Both the position numbers and the translations under genes were made by a program. From contig NZ_QHJG01000034.1 in assembly GCF_003184185.1 (NCBI RefSeq), forward strand, positions 1 through 53,489: a stretch of 53,489 bases of DNA, read 5' to 3'. The notes under the pieces are model-generated. The model did not search any database. It was not told where the DNA came from and saw nothing but the letters and a program-made list of their open reading frames with translations. Numbering within the stretch: the stretch's first letter is position 1; each line of letters begins with the position of its first letter. Origin of the DNA: Legionella qingyii. Lineage in GTDB: Bacteria; Pseudomonadota; Gammaproteobacteria; Legionellales; Legionellaceae. This document shows positions 1-9,132 of the stretch, piece after piece.

Positions 1-25
1 AACTTGCCCCGAAGGCGTGCTGCGT

Positions 26-53
26 ATTCTACTGATTTCGCCAACAGTGTCAA
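26..53 (-). promoter_or_regulatory. Strong sigma70-type promoter pointing off the left edge
   Basis: Read on the minus strand there is a perfect -35 box TTGACA (48-53), a 16-nt spacer and a -10 box TAGAAT (26-31), followed by a GC-rich stretch. A near-consensus core with a GC-rich discriminator is typical of stable-RNA promoters, so an rRNA or tRNA operon may start just beyond the left edge. That identity is inference; no RNA gene is visible inside the window. Confidence 0.6.
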
Positions 54-94
54 ACACTTTTTTCATTTTTTTAAAAAAAATGATGACACTCTGT

Positions 95-1291
95 TTATTG
101 TAAATGCAGCTTGGCAATTCTACGTTTGCCAACTTGTATTATATAGGTCTTATTTGTAGATAATACAAGTGATGCATCCTCAGCTTTTTCTCCATCTATT
201 TTAACTGCACCCTGTTTTACCAAACGAATCGCTTCTGAAGTACTTTGAGTTAGATTCATTTGCTTTAATATTTGAGCTAAAGAAAGCGATTCATTCGAGG
301 TTATTGTTTGTTCCTCTAAATCTTCAGGAATAATCCCTTTTTGAAATCGTTCTATAAATTCTTTATGTGCATGTTCTGCTTGTGTTTGATCATGGAAGCG
401 CGCCACGATTTCTTTAGCAAAATCAATTTTTATGTCTCTAGGATTCGCACCGTCTATTACTGATTTCTTTAAAGCCTGAATTTCCTTTCCTGTTTTAAAA
501 CTCAGTAAATCTATATATCGCCACATTAATTCATCAGATATTGACATAATTTTACCAAACATATCGGATGCTGGCTCACTAATACCAATATAATTATCTA
601 GTGACTTAGACATTTTCTTCACACCATCTAAGCCTTCAATCAATGGAGTCATCATCACAACTTGTGGTTCAAGACCATAATGCTTTTGTAATTCGCGCCC
701 CATTAATAAATTAAATTTTTGATCCGAACCACCCAGTTCAATATCTGCTTTGAGTGCCACAGAATCATAACCCTGAAGTAGAGGATATAAAAACTCATGA
801 ATTGCGATTGGCTGACCTGTAGTATATCGTTTGTTAAAATCATCACGCTCTAACATACGTGCAACTGTGTGGGTTGCAGCTAGACGAATTAAATCTGTTG
901 CATTGAATTTTGCAAGCCACTGCGAGTTAAATGCTACTCTTGTTTTAAGAGGGTCTAAAATTTTAAAAACTTGCTCTTGATAGGTCTTGGCATTATTAAG
1001 AACTGTTTCTGGACTAAGTGGCAAACGTGTGACATTCTTCCCAGTTGGATCGCCAATCATCGCCGTAAAATCACCAATTAAAAAAATGACTTCATGACCA
1101 TGTTGTTGAAATTGTCGTAACTTATTAAGTAATACAGTATGTCCCAAATGCAAATCAGGTGCAGTTGGATCAAAACCTGCTTTTATTTTTAAGGTAGTTC
1201 CTTTTTGTAATTTTTTTTCCAATTCATGCTGGGGAAGTACCTCCTCACAGCCTCTTATTAGCTCGGAACAAACTGAATCTTCAACTATCAT
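95..1291 (-). CDS. tyrS: Tyrosyl-tRNA synthetase
   Basis: This 398-residue cytoplasmic class Ic synthetase activates tyrosine with ATP and charges tRNA-Tyr. The catalytic Rossmann fold carries the HIGH-type motif HLGHT in the context [13 protein letters not shown] near residues 41-53 and the KMSKS loop in [10 protein letters not shown] near residue 230. The C-terminal 60 or so residues form an S4-like RNA-binding domain. Motif spelling and length fit the TyrZ-like subfamily found in many Proteobacteria. It is transcribed towards the left edge, divergently from the M23 peptidase gene, as in many gammaproteobacteria. The protein looks complete with no odd substitutions. Confidence 0.96.
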   Translation of the reverse strand: MIVEDSVCSELIRGCEEVLPQHELEKKLQKGTTLKIKAGFDPTAPDLHLGHTVLLNKLRQFQQHGHEVIFLIGDFTAMIGDPTGKNVTRLPLSPETVLNNAKTYQEQVFKILDPLKTRVAFNSQWLAKFNATDLIRLAATHTVARMLERDDFNKRYTTGQPIAIHEFLYPLLQGYDSVALKADIELGGSDQKFNLLMGRELQKHYGLEPQVVMMTPLIEGLDGVKKMSKSLDNYIGISEPASDMFGKIMSISDELMWRYIDLLSFKTGKEIQALKKSVIDGANPRDIKIDFAKEIVARFHDQTQAEHAHKEFIERFQKGIIPEDLEEQTITSNESLSLAQILKQMNLTQSTSEAIRLVKQGAVKIDGEKAEDASLVLSTNKTYIIQVGKRRIAKLHLQ

Positions 1292-1438
1292 GACATCAAA
1301 ACCTTTATAAATGATTGACCTATCTTCTCACACCGAGTATCTTAGCCCGGTTGGCAATTTCCTGCCATACCTAAAAGGTGATTTAAGATAATTTGTCACC
1401 CGAAATTTAATAAAATGCAGACAATAGCATGATTCCGG

Positions 1439-2941
1439 ATGGCAATGTATAGGCAAACAATGGATAAAAAACCTTATATATATATCGAAAAAAGAAAAAC
1501 GAATAAAAATAAAAAATCTAATCCATCTAAGGTATTAATGGGTTTTGCCTTGATTATTGCCTTTTCACTCCCCTATTTCCTTGTAAAAAAGTTTTCACAT
1601 AACTCACATCAGGGACCTACAACTCAATCCATTGCCTTACCTGATCTTGATGAAGATGAATCAGAAGAGTATCAAGATGAAGCTTATCAAGAAAATGCAT
1701 TTCAAAATGAAGAAGAGCAAATTGTTGAAGAGTCTAAACCCGATCTGACAGAAGAAACAGCTAAAACTGTTGCACAAAACGCTGTTAAAGCGGTTCAACC
1801 AGTTAAAAAAATTGCCAAGGACAATGAATGGCAAACTATTAGACCTAGATCTGGTGACTCTATGGCCACTATATTTAAGCGACTTGGATTAACTGCCCAA
1901 AATCTACATTTGGTGATGCAAAAAAATCCTTATGCTAAAGCGCTTACTGCAATAAAACCAAGTCAAGAACTGAAATTTTTAATTAATAAGAATAAATTAG
2001 AAAAATTAATTATCCCGATGAACAACATACAGACACTTACAGTTTATAGGGATGGGGCAGTTTATAAAACGAAAATTGATTCCAAAAAAGTAAAAACCCA
2101 AGAGCGTTATGTAACGGGTGTAGTCAAAGGTTCCTTATTCGCAACAGCCCAACAATTAGGGATCCCGAGGAAATTAATTCAACAAATGACTACTATCTTG
2201 CGTAAAGAAATTGATTTTTCGCGTTCTGTTCGTAGTGGAGATCGATTCTCTATTGCTTATGATACGTTCTATGTGGAAAACAAAATGGTGGGCATTGGTG
2301 ATGTTGTTGCCGTAAGCTACACCAATCAAGGTAAAACCGCTCAGGCCGTACGCCATATCAGTAGAAATGGCACTCGTGACTATTATACCCCTAAGGGAGA
2401 AAGCTTTAAAAAAGCATTTTCACGCTATCCCATTAAATTTAGTCATATCAGTTCGACCTTTACTACTTCAAGATATCATCCAATATTACACTATAAAAGA
2501 GCCCATAAAGGTATCGATCTTGCAGCACCGATTGGTACTCCGATTCAATCTGTCGGTGATGGGACTATTGTTAGTATTGGCAGACACAATGGGTACGGTA
2601 ATATGATTGAAGTCAAACACGATAAAACCTACAGTACGCTTTATGGACACATGCTTCGATTTGCAAAAGGTCTATCCAAAGGAAGCAGAATAAGACGAGG
2701 CCAAGTTATTGGCTATGTTGGCCAAACAGGTCTTGCGACAGGCCCTCATTGTCATTATGAACTGCATGTTCATAATCAACCAAGAAATCCAACTACAACT
2801 TATTTGCCTACAGCATCTCCTGTTCCTGCGCGAGAAATGGCTCAATTTAAAGCGAAAGTGCGTAATGTGTTTGCTCACTTGAAATCAATGGAAAAAGCAA
2901 ATTATGCTGGCAAAGGCAAGAAGAAAACAAAAATAGGATAA
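1439..2941 (+). CDS. M23-family peptidoglycan endopeptidase (MepM/YebA-like)
   Basis: A 500-residue envelope protein predicted to cut peptide cross-links in peptidoglycan. One membrane anchor lies near residues 32-50, then an acidic, Glu-rich linker, an OapA/LysM-like segment (WQTIRPRSGDSMATIFKRLG, about residues 131-150) and a C-terminal LytM domain. The zinc site is visible as HKGIDLAAP (first His and Asp) and as the HxH of GPHCHYELHV. The shape is that of E. coli MepM, whose gene also lies near a division or synthetase gene in many genomes. The first ATG has no clear Shine-Dalgarno sequence; the third in-frame ATG, seven codons on, follows AGG and is an alternative start. Substrate specificity is inferred from the family. 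Confidence 0.88.
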   Translation: MAMYRQTMDKKPYIYIEKRKTNKNKKSNPSKVLMGFALIIAFSLPYFLVKKFSHNSHQGPTTQSIALPDLDEDESEEYQDEAYQENAFQNEEEQIVEESKPDLTEETAKTVAQNAVKAVQPVKKIAKDNEWQTIRPRSGDSMATIFKRLGLTAQNLHLVMQKNPYAKALTAIKPSQELKFLINKNKLEKLIIPMNNIQTLTVYRDGAVYKTKIDSKKVKTQERYVTGVVKGSLFATAQQLGIPRKLIQQMTTILRKEIDFSRSVRSGDRFSIAYDTFYVENKMVGIGDVVAVSYTNQGKTAQAVRHISRNGTRDYYTPKGESFKKAFSRYPIKFSHISSTFTTSRYHPILHYKRAHKGIDLAAPIGTPIQSVGDGTIVSIGRHNGYGNMIEVKHDKTYSTLYGHMLRFAKGLSKGSRIRRGQVIGYVGQTGLATGPHCHYELHVHNQPRNPTTTYLPTASPVPAREMAQFKAKVRNVFAHLKSMEKANYAGKGKKKTKIG

Positions 2942-3048
2942 TCTAAAGCAGAACTGTATAATTCATGCATGTGCCAAATTTTCGAGGGCGCCGTATATTT
3001 CGCTACCCTATGAATTTCTGGCAAAGCTACAATAGCTCTCAGTTATTA

Positions 3049-3585
3049 TCATCCGAATAAATAGCGACAAACAAGTACTGATGCAATAATTCCAGCAAGA
3101 TCAGCCAATAAACCCGCGGGTATAGCGTGCCGCGTGCGCCGAATTCCTATAGAACCGAAATATACAGCAATGACATAAAATGTCGTTTCTGTACTTCCCA
3201 TCATAGTTGCTGCAATTTTGCCTATGAGTGAATCCCCGCCATATTGATGAATCAATTCCGCCATCATTCCCGTTGAAGCACTTCCAGAAAAAGGTCGAAT
3301 CAAAGCCAACGGTAATACTTCTGGAGGCATACCTATCATAGCTAAAAGCGGTGAAAGAAGATTTGCCATTAAACTAAAAAAACCTGAGGCACGCAGCATG
3401 CCTATAGCAACTATCATAGCGATTAAATAGGGAACAACGCTTAAAATAGTATCAAAACCTTGTTTCGCACCGACAATAAATGCATCAAAAACATTAATTT
3501 TTTTTACTGCCGCAGCATATAAAGGAATACCTACAATAAAAACTAAAAGCATCCAATTGGATAATTGATTGGCAAACCCACTCAT
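3049..3585 (-). CDS. spmB: SpmB-like nucleoside-recognition (Gate) membrane protein
   Basis: A 178-residue polytopic membrane protein of the Gate family, matching the C-terminal half of the spore-maturation SpmA/SpmB pair. Hydrophobic segments alternate with the family-type stretch ALIRPFSGSASTGMMAEL and the polar segment GSTETTFYVIAVYFG. It overlaps the spmA-like gene upstream by 4 bp (ATGA), so the two are translationally coupled and probably form one two-subunit membrane unit. In non-sporulating Proteobacteria the function of this pair is not established; nucleoside or ion movement is only implied by the domain name. Confidence 0.82.
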   Translation of the reverse strand: MSGFANQLSNWMLLVFIVGIPLYAAAVKKINVFDAFIVGAKQGFDTILSVVPYLIAMIVAIGMLRASGFFSLMANLLSPLLAMIGMPPEVLPLALIRPFSGSASTGMMAELIHQYGGDSLIGKIAATMMGSTETTFYVIAVYFGSIGIRRTRHAIPAGLLADLAGIIASVLVCRYLFG

Positions 3586-4187
3586 AGACTGTTTTTCCCT
3601 TCAACACGAAACATTGGTAATTTGGCTAATTGTTTTACAGAAATAATGGCGACCAATGTAGAAATGGTCGTTGCGATCAATGAGCTGACTATAACGCTGC
3701 TAGGATTCGTACTGCCATTGGTCGCCAAATAGGCAATTGCGGTAGCAGGGATTAATTGCACGCTTGAAGTATTAATTGCCAAGAAAGTACACATGGAATT
3801 TGTTGCAATTTGTGCGTGTTGATTCAGTGTTTGCAGCTCTTTCATTGCTTGCAGTCCAAATGGAGTAGCTGCATTGGCAAGACCTAGCATATTAGCAGCA
3901 ATATTCATAGTCATTGCTCCCATTGCAGGATGCTCCGTAGGAATATCCGGAAATAGTCGTCTTAAAATTGGCCTGAGTATTTTTCCTAGTAAGGCAACCA
4001 AACCTGATTCGTTAGCTATAGACATTATTCCTAGCCATAATGACATAATTCCTGCCAAACCAAGAGCGATTTCAAAGCCTAGTTTTGCCGATTCTGTGAC
4101 AGCACGTGCCACCTCATCAATACGCCCCTCAATTACGCCAACGACGACTGAAATTAGTATCATTCCTAACCAAATTATATTCAGCAT
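3582..4187 (-). CDS. spmA: SpmA-like nucleoside-recognition (Gate) membrane protein
   Basis: A membrane protein of about 201 residues, partner of the downstream spmB-like gene. It holds the family signature around MTMNIAANMLGLANAATPFG and several hydrophobic helices. I place the start at the ATG at 4187, because GGAGG lies 5 nt before it; the longer reading that begins four codons upstream at 4199 would put that GGAGG inside the coding region. It is divergent from the DUF1460 gene, with a short shared intergenic region that must hold both promoters. The role outside spore formers is unknown. Confidence 0.82.
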   Translation of the reverse strand: MLNIIWLGMILISVVVGVIEGRIDEVARAVTESAKLGFEIALGLAGIMSLWLGIMSIANESGLVALLGKILRPILRRLFPDIPTEHPAMGAMTMNIAANMLGLANAATPFGLQAMKELQTLNQHAQIATNSMCTFLAINTSSVQLIPATAIAYLATNGSTNPSSVIVSSLIATTISTLVAIISVKQLAKLPMFRVEGKNSL

Positions 4188-4253
4188 CCTTGCCTCCATA
4201 CTTTGGAACGGGTTAAAATGCAGTCATTATTTGGCTTTAGATAGAAAAAACTA

Positions 4254-5252
4254 ATGAAGTACACACTCACTCCCTTAAAACATCTAGCCTTTGCAGCCTG
4301 CATTCTCATTTCTTTTCAAAGCCATGCTTTTGACTCAGATAGTGCCGAAAAACAAGCTAACTCCTCAATAGAAGAACTATACCATAGACTAAGCAACATG
4401 CCGAATAGTTCCATGCCAGATAGAATAGATTGGGTCAGCAGTCAATTTTTAGGAGTACAATATATTCTTGGTTCCTTAGGTGAAGGACCAAAGGCTCGAT
4501 ACGATCAATACCCTCAATATCGTGTAGATGCGTTCGACTGTGATACCTACGTCAACACCGTTGTATCATTGGCCGTTGCAAATTCGCTTGCATCGTTTCA
4601 ACGATGCATAAAAAGCATACGTTATAAAAACGGAACTGTCTCTTATCTACAACGAAATCATTTTACAGGTCTGGATTGGAATCAAAATAATCAGCGAAAT
4701 GGAATTCTTAAAGACATTACACTAACTATAAAAGATCAGAATAATCAACCTGTTGCAAAAATTGCTGATGCGATCATTAATAAACCCAATTGGTATGCCT
4801 ATAAAACTGTTCAAACAATCAGATTAGTAAACACTGATAAGGTAAAAGAAGAAGAACGATTAATGGAATTAAAAAAGAAAGGGGCCCAATTGGAAACTCT
4901 TTCAGAAGAAGTTCCATACATCCCCTTCACTGCACTATTTTCTGAAAAAAATAAACCTAATATGTATTTATTCGCACAAATTCCTAATGGTGCAATCATC
5001 GAAATCGTAAGACCCAATTGGGAGCTAAGCCCAAAAATTGGCACTGCATTAAATATTTCTCATTTAGGCTTTGCAATTCGAAATAAAGGTCAATTGTTTT
5101 TTCGGCAAGCTTCATCAGAATATGGTAAAGTAGTTGATGTTCCATTGATTGAATATTTAGAAAAAGCAATAAATAGCCCAACGATTAAAGGAATCAATGT
5201 CCAAATTGTTGTACCAACACAACCATTAACAGACTGTAAATTGCCTGTTTAA
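4254..5252 (+). CDS. DUF1460 (N-acetylmuramoyl-L-alanine amidase-like) exported protein
   Basis: A 332-residue secreted protein with a Sec signal peptide (cleavage near QSHA-FD, residues 22-26). It matches the DUF1460 family, an NlpC/P60-like papain fold. The likely catalytic cysteine is Cys96 in VDAFDCDTYV, and the catalytic histidine is probably in ISHLGFAI near residue 268. Family members with known structure act on peptidoglycan peptides, so a periplasmic wall-recycling or wall-cleaving role is inferred. It is divergent from the spmA-spmB pair and is followed by a palindromic repeat before pepA. Confidence 0.82.
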   Translation: MKYTLTPLKHLAFAACILISFQSHAFDSDSAEKQANSSIEELYHRLSNMPNSSMPDRIDWVSSQFLGVQYILGSLGEGPKARYDQYPQYRVDAFDCDTYVNTVVSLAVANSLASFQRCIKSIRYKNGTVSYLQRNHFTGLDWNQNNQRNGILKDITLTIKDQNNQPVAKIADAIINKPNWYAYKTVQTIRLVNTDKVKEEERLMELKKKGAQLETLSEEVPYIPFTALFSEKNKPNMYLFAQIPNGAIIEIVRPNWELSPKIGTALNISHLGFAIRNKGQLFFRQASSEYGKVVDVPLIEYLEKAINSPTIKGINVQIVVPTQPLTDCKLPV

Positions 5253-5289
5253 AATCAAACTAAGTTTGGGTAAACTACAAGTCAAATGT

Positions 5290-5358
5290 AGTCTGGGTGA
5301 AGCGCGGCCCAGGTTTAATTAATACAATTCCCGGGTTATACTGCGCTTCACCCAGGCT
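5290..5358. repeat. Dispersed palindromic repeat (CTGGGTGAAGCGC type)
   Basis: A 16-bp arm at 5290-5305 pairs with 5343-5358 with one G-T type mismatch; between them lie a CCCAGG and a CCCGGG segment. A half-copy of the arm (CTTCACCCAGGCT) recurs near 11457-11469. It sits just upstream of pepA and looks like a REP-type intergenic element rather than coding DNA. Confidence 0.65.
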
Positions 5359-5383
5359 AAGCCAGGCATTAGGGATTATTAAA

Positions 5384-6829
5384 ATGAATTACGGATTAAC
5401 GCAAAAACCTAACTTATCAAGTAGTGAATGTCTTGTTATTGGGGTGTTTTCTGATGCTGAACTAGCTGATTTTGCTCTGAGTAAGGAGCATCATAATTTA
5501 GTTAGTAGACTTATTAAAAAAACCTCCGAGGCTGGTGATATGCAGTGGCATCATGATCTGGATGGTAGCTTATTAATCATTCAATGTGGTGAACAAACCA
5601 AATTCACACCATCTCAGCTAAAAAAAAGAATAACAGAGATTACAGGGGCTTTAATCAAACACCGAATTCGCTCTGCAACCCTATGTTTGCCTCAAATAAC
5701 GCACTATTCAGCAGATTGGCAATTGGAACAAATGATTGTTCAAATCGATAATCAACGCTATCAATTACTCGATTTTAAAAAGAAAAAAGCGAAGCCTCAT
5801 CAATTAGAGTCTATAACTTTTTATTTGCCGAATGCTAGTGAAGAGGGATTAAAATTAGGTCAATCAATTGCAGCAGGTGTTGAGTTGACTCGTCATCTGG
5901 CCAATATGCCCGCTAATATCTGTACCCCTACTTATTTAGGGGATCAAGCAATGCAATTAGCTAAAGAATTTGCCCAAAATATGAGCTGCAAAGTGATGGG
6001 ACCGGAAGAAATGCACCAAATGGGCATGGGAACTTTATTAGCAGTGGCACAAGGGTCAGCCCAACCACCAAGACTTATTGACATACATTACAAAGGAGCT
6101 GATGATGCTCCTCCAATCATTCTGGTAGGCAAGGGAATTACTTTTGATTCTGGCGGATTATCCATCAAACCAGCCAATGCAATGGATGAAATGAAATATG
6201 ATATGTCTGGTGCTGCCAGTGTATTAGGTACTTTAAAAGCTTGTGCTTTGTTAAAACTTCCTGTTCATGTTATCGGTTTAATTGCCAGTGCTGAAAATAT
6301 GGTGAGTGGCACCTCCGTCAAATCAGGTGATATTGTTACAAGTATGTCCGGGCAAACCGTGGAAATCATTAATACTGATGCCGAAGGTCGTTTGGTTTTA
6401 GCCGATGCACTGACATATGCAGAGCGATATCAACCGAAATTTGTCATCGATGTTGCAACACTTACTGGTGGAATTATTGTTGCGCTGGGAACTGTTGCAT
6501 CGGGTTTTATGACTCAAGATGAAGAATTAGCACAATTGATTGAAGATGCGGCTAAGGAAAGTAATGATAGAGTCTGGCGCATGCCTTTAGATGATGACTA
6601 TCAAGATGCCCTTGATAGTCCTTTAGCCGATATGATCAATGCGGGTTTTGATCGTACTGCAAGCAGTGTCACTGCAGCTTGCTTTTTGTCTCGCTTTACA
6701 GAAAAGTATCGTTGGGCACATTTAGACATTGCTGGCACAGCCTGGATCTTCGGCAAAAATCGTAATGCCACTGGCAGACCAGTTCCCTTATTAACTCAAA
6801 TAATACGCCATGCCCTCAATTCGCGTTGA
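5384..6829 (+). CDS. pepA: Leucyl aminopeptidase (M17 family)
   Basis: A 481-residue cytosolic di-metal aminopeptidase that removes N-terminal residues from peptides; in E. coli PepA also binds DNA. Key segments are [16 protein letters not shown], with the catalytic lysine and a metal-binding aspartate, and the M17 signature [12 protein letters not shown]. The start is set at the ATG at 5384, preceded by AGGG; an in-frame GTG at 5297 would read through the palindromic repeat and is rejected. The 3' end overlaps holC by 20 bp, the usual pepA-holC arrangement in gammaproteobacteria. The gene is intact, unlike the second M17 gene at 7763-9128. Confidence 0.95.
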   Translation: MNYGLTQKPNLSSSECLVIGVFSDAELADFALSKEHHNLVSRLIKKTSEAGDMQWHHDLDGSLLIIQCGEQTKFTPSQLKKRITEITGALIKHRIRSATLCLPQITHYSADWQLEQMIVQIDNQRYQLLDFKKKKAKPHQLESITFYLPNASEEGLKLGQSIAAGVELTRHLANMPANICTPTYLGDQAMQLAKEFAQNMSCKVMGPEEMHQMGMGTLLAVAQGSAQPPRLIDIHYKGADDAPPIILVGKGITFDSGGLSIKPANAMDEMKYDMSGAASVLGTLKACALLKLPVHVIGLIASAENMVSGTSVKSGDIVTSMSGQTVEIINTDAEGRLVLADALTYAERYQPKFVIDVATLTGGIIVALGTVASGFMTQDEELAQLIEDAAKESNDRVWRMPLDDDYQDALDSPLADMINAGFDRTASSVTAACFLSRFTEKYRWAHLDIAGTAWIFGKNRNATGRPVPLLTQIIRHALNSR

Positions 6830-7250
6830 TTTTTATCTATTAGCTAGTGACCAGACTGATGCACGCTGGTCGGTGGCTTGTCGTCTTTTGGAAAAAGCTT
6901 ATGCTAAAGGACATAAGGTTTATGTCTTATGCAACAACAAACAAGATGCCGAATTTCTGGATGAGCTGCTATGGACGTTCAAAGAAGAAAGCTTTATTCC
7001 GCATAACCTGCAAGGTGAAGGCCCCGAACCCCCTCCCCCGATACAAATAGGTTATGAACGGGAACCTAGAGGATTTAACGACATCCTCTTGAATCTTGCG
7101 AATTATATTCCAGATTTTTATCCTAAATTTAAGCGTGTTATCGAAATTGTAGTGAATGTAGAAGCTGAGAAAGAATTAAGCCGTGCACACTACAGAGACT
7201 ATAGAGCCAAAGGTTGCGAATTACATACGCATCAGATTGAATTGAAGTAG
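6810..7250 (+). CDS. holC: DNA polymerase III chi subunit
   Basis: A 146-residue protein matching HolC. In the clamp-loader complex chi bridges psi and single-stranded DNA-binding protein and so ties the replicase to SSB-coated template. The N-terminal [10 protein letters not shown] and the following Rossmann-like pattern (HKVYVLCNN) are characteristic. It begins inside the end of pepA, 20 bp before the pepA stop, which implies co-transcription and coupled translation. Length is normal for the family (E. coli HolC has 147 residues). Confidence 0.93.
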   Translation: MPSIRVDFYLLASDQTDARWSVACRLLEKAYAKGHKVYVLCNNKQDAEFLDELLWTFKEESFIPHNLQGEGPEPPPPIQIGYEREPRGFNDILLNLANYIPDFYPKFKRVIEIVVNVEAEKELSRAHYRDYRAKGCELHTHQIELK

Positions 7251-7277
7251 TGTGCTGGTTCTTTGATTCGAATGTTT

Positions 7278-7407
7278 CGTCATCCTGAATACCCACCAGT
7301 ACACGTCATCCTCAGCGCAGTGGGAGCTCTCCATCGGATGATATGAACATAATAAAATATAATGCTCAAAGTAGTAAATCCTTCATCGTAAGCTCCTCAG
7401 GATGACA
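7278..7407. repeat. Degenerate GTCATCCT palindromic repeat
   Basis: GTCATCCTCAGC (7305-7316) is roughly inverse to GCTCCTCAGGATGAC (7392-7406), and a further CGTCATCCTGA lies near 7279. The arms are imperfect, so this looks like a decayed dispersed repeat. It fills the convergent gap between holC and the DUF1840 gene. Confidence 0.5.
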
Positions 7408-7439
7408 CTAGTTGTGAACGATTACGATAAAGCAGGACA

Positions 7440-7730
7440 TTAATCCCAGAGAATATCTTTATCTTTTTTTATTGCGGCTTGCAGTAAACTAATTAAAGGA
7501 ACAGCACGCTTTGACAAACTGATTTCTGATTCGTTTTCATCATCCTCTTCAACCACCTTTTTTTCTTTGTTAAGGCCAGCCTGCAATCGTTCCAAAGCTT
7601 CAGGAAGATTTTCTGATTTGATTGCACCAGGAGTAGTGCCGCTATGTCCCATTAAAGAAAGCAGACGCTTAGCTACATCTGCAAAATAGGTTATATCTTC
7701 ATAGGCATCAGTATGAAACGTTATTAACAT
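7440..7730 (-). CDS. DUF1840 family protein
   Basis: A 96-residue protein that fits DUF1840: it opens with MLITFHTDAYEDITYFADVAKRL, keeps the central LLSLMGHSGTTPGAI and then has an acidic linker (EEDDENESE). AAAGGAG lies 6 nt before the ATG. The family is small, cytosolic and of unknown function; family members often lie near metabolic genes. It follows the broken aminopeptidase gene in the same direction, about 30 bp downstream, and could share its transcript. Confidence 0.8.
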   Translation of the reverse strand: MLITFHTDAYEDITYFADVAKRLLSLMGHSGTTPGAIKSENLPEALERLQAGLNKEKKVVEEDDENESEISLSKRAVPLISLLQAAIKKDKDILWD

Positions 7731-7762
7731 CAGAATCTCCTTTTGAACTCAACTTTTTCTTG

Positions 7763-9128
7763 TTATCCATAAACCTTTAGCAAATATTCTGCAACCGTGT
7801 GTAACCCCATTGCTTCTCCACCTTCAGGCTTTCCAGGCCTATTACCCAAGTTCCACGCCATAATATCAAAATGCATCCAAGGTATGGATTTTGCTACGAA
7901 GCGCTGCAGAAATAATCCTGCCACAATTGCTCCTGCATAAGGATGATCGCTAGAGTTAGCTAAATCAGCAATATTTGAGCGAAGCAAATCTTCGTACGCT
8001 GGAAATAAAGGCAATCGCCAGATGGGATCAACCACTTTATAAGAGGCCGCTGTTAGTTCTGCAGCCAAGTGATCATTATTGGTAAACAGTGCGGCAATTT
8101 CAGTACCAACTGAAACACGTGCAGCTCCTGTTAGAGTTGCAAAGTCAATCAGTAAATCGGGGTGTTCTTCGCATGCTTTTACTAAAGCATCAGCCAAAAC
8201 CAACCGTCCTTCCGCATCCGTATTATGCACTTCCACAGTTAAGCCGTTACGCATGGTTAAAACATCACCAGGTCTAAATGCATCAGGACCTATAGAATTT
8301 TCTACAGCAGGAATAAGCATTTTGTAAGCGTACCGGTAAATTACGCGTCATAATCCATTGCGCAAGACCTATTACATGGGCAGCACCACCCATATCTTTT
8401 TTCATTAACCGCATACCAGAAGCCGATTTAATATCTAGGCCTCCGCTATCAAAACAAACCCCTTTTCCTACCAGAGTAATATGAGGATTTTTCTCATCTC
8501 CCCAAGTTAATGACAACAAGCGGGGAGATGATTTAGAAGCACGCCCAACTGCATGAATTGCTGGAAAATTATCGTTTAACAATTCATCACCAATCCATTG
8601 TCTGAATTGCGCATTATGTGTTTCAGCTAATTGTTCTACTACCTCAGCTAATTCTTTTGGACCTAAATCACTTGTTGGTTTGTTTATCAAATCCCTCACT
8701 AAAAAGTGAGCTTGAGTTAATGCCAAAATGGAATTTAAATTATCTGGATGAACTACTAAAAGCCGTGGTTGCACTTCTTGTTTTTTATATGCCTCAAAAC
8801 GATATTGCGCCAAAGCCCAACTGATTGCTCCTTCTTGGGAACATATTCCTTGTACTTGATAAATATTAGGAGGAAGTATTAATGCTGCATTGGCTAAAGC
8901 CTGAACTTGATTCCCATCACCTGTACCAATATATGCTTTATCGATCAAACCATCTGCATTCTGAATGAAACAAGAATCACCTATTTTCCCTTTAAATTGA
9001 TGCAAGGACAGACAATTTTGTACCGCAGGAGTAAGCATGCTTACCTCCTCTTCCCATTGACCTTGAGAAATCAAATAAAGAGGAATAGCCCTTTCACCTT
9101 GAGTCTCATAAAATAACTTTGCTTGCAT
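7763..9128 (-). pseudogene. Second M17 aminopeptidase gene, split by a +1 frameshift
   Basis: Two overlapping frames together make one M17 peptidase of about 454 residues. The upstream frame (9128 to 8283) carries VGKGVCFDSGGLDIKSA with the catalytic lysine and first metal ligands, then runs into a 10-residue nonsense tail. The downstream frame (8320 to 7763) resumes with MLIPAVENSIG and carries [12 protein letters not shown]. Dropping one A from the AAAA run at about 8319-8322 restores one frame. GGAA lies upstream of the start. As written, neither half could be active. It is either a recent pseudogene or a sequencing error. It lies 4 bp after murJ, so it is in a murJ operon. Confidence 0.85.
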
Positions 9129-9132
9129 GTTT

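Noticed and set aside
1..94. rRNA gene at the left edge
   Set aside because: Only a promoter-like sequence is visible; no 16S sequence is present in the window.
2174..2356. Short antisense frames inside the M23 gene and similar frames opposite helicase, enhC and traI
   Set aside because: They overlap well-supported genes, have no ribosome sites or recognisable families, and look like chance open frames.
5297..5383. GTG-started extension of pepA by 29 codons
   Set aside because: It would translate through a palindromic repeat and has no ribosome site; the ATG at 5384 follows AGGG and fits PepA length.
8283..8325. Programmed +1 frameshift in the aminopeptidase gene
   Set aside because: There is no slippery heptamer, stimulatory stem or internal Shine-Dalgarno pattern, and M17 peptidases are not known to use one; mutation or error is simpler.
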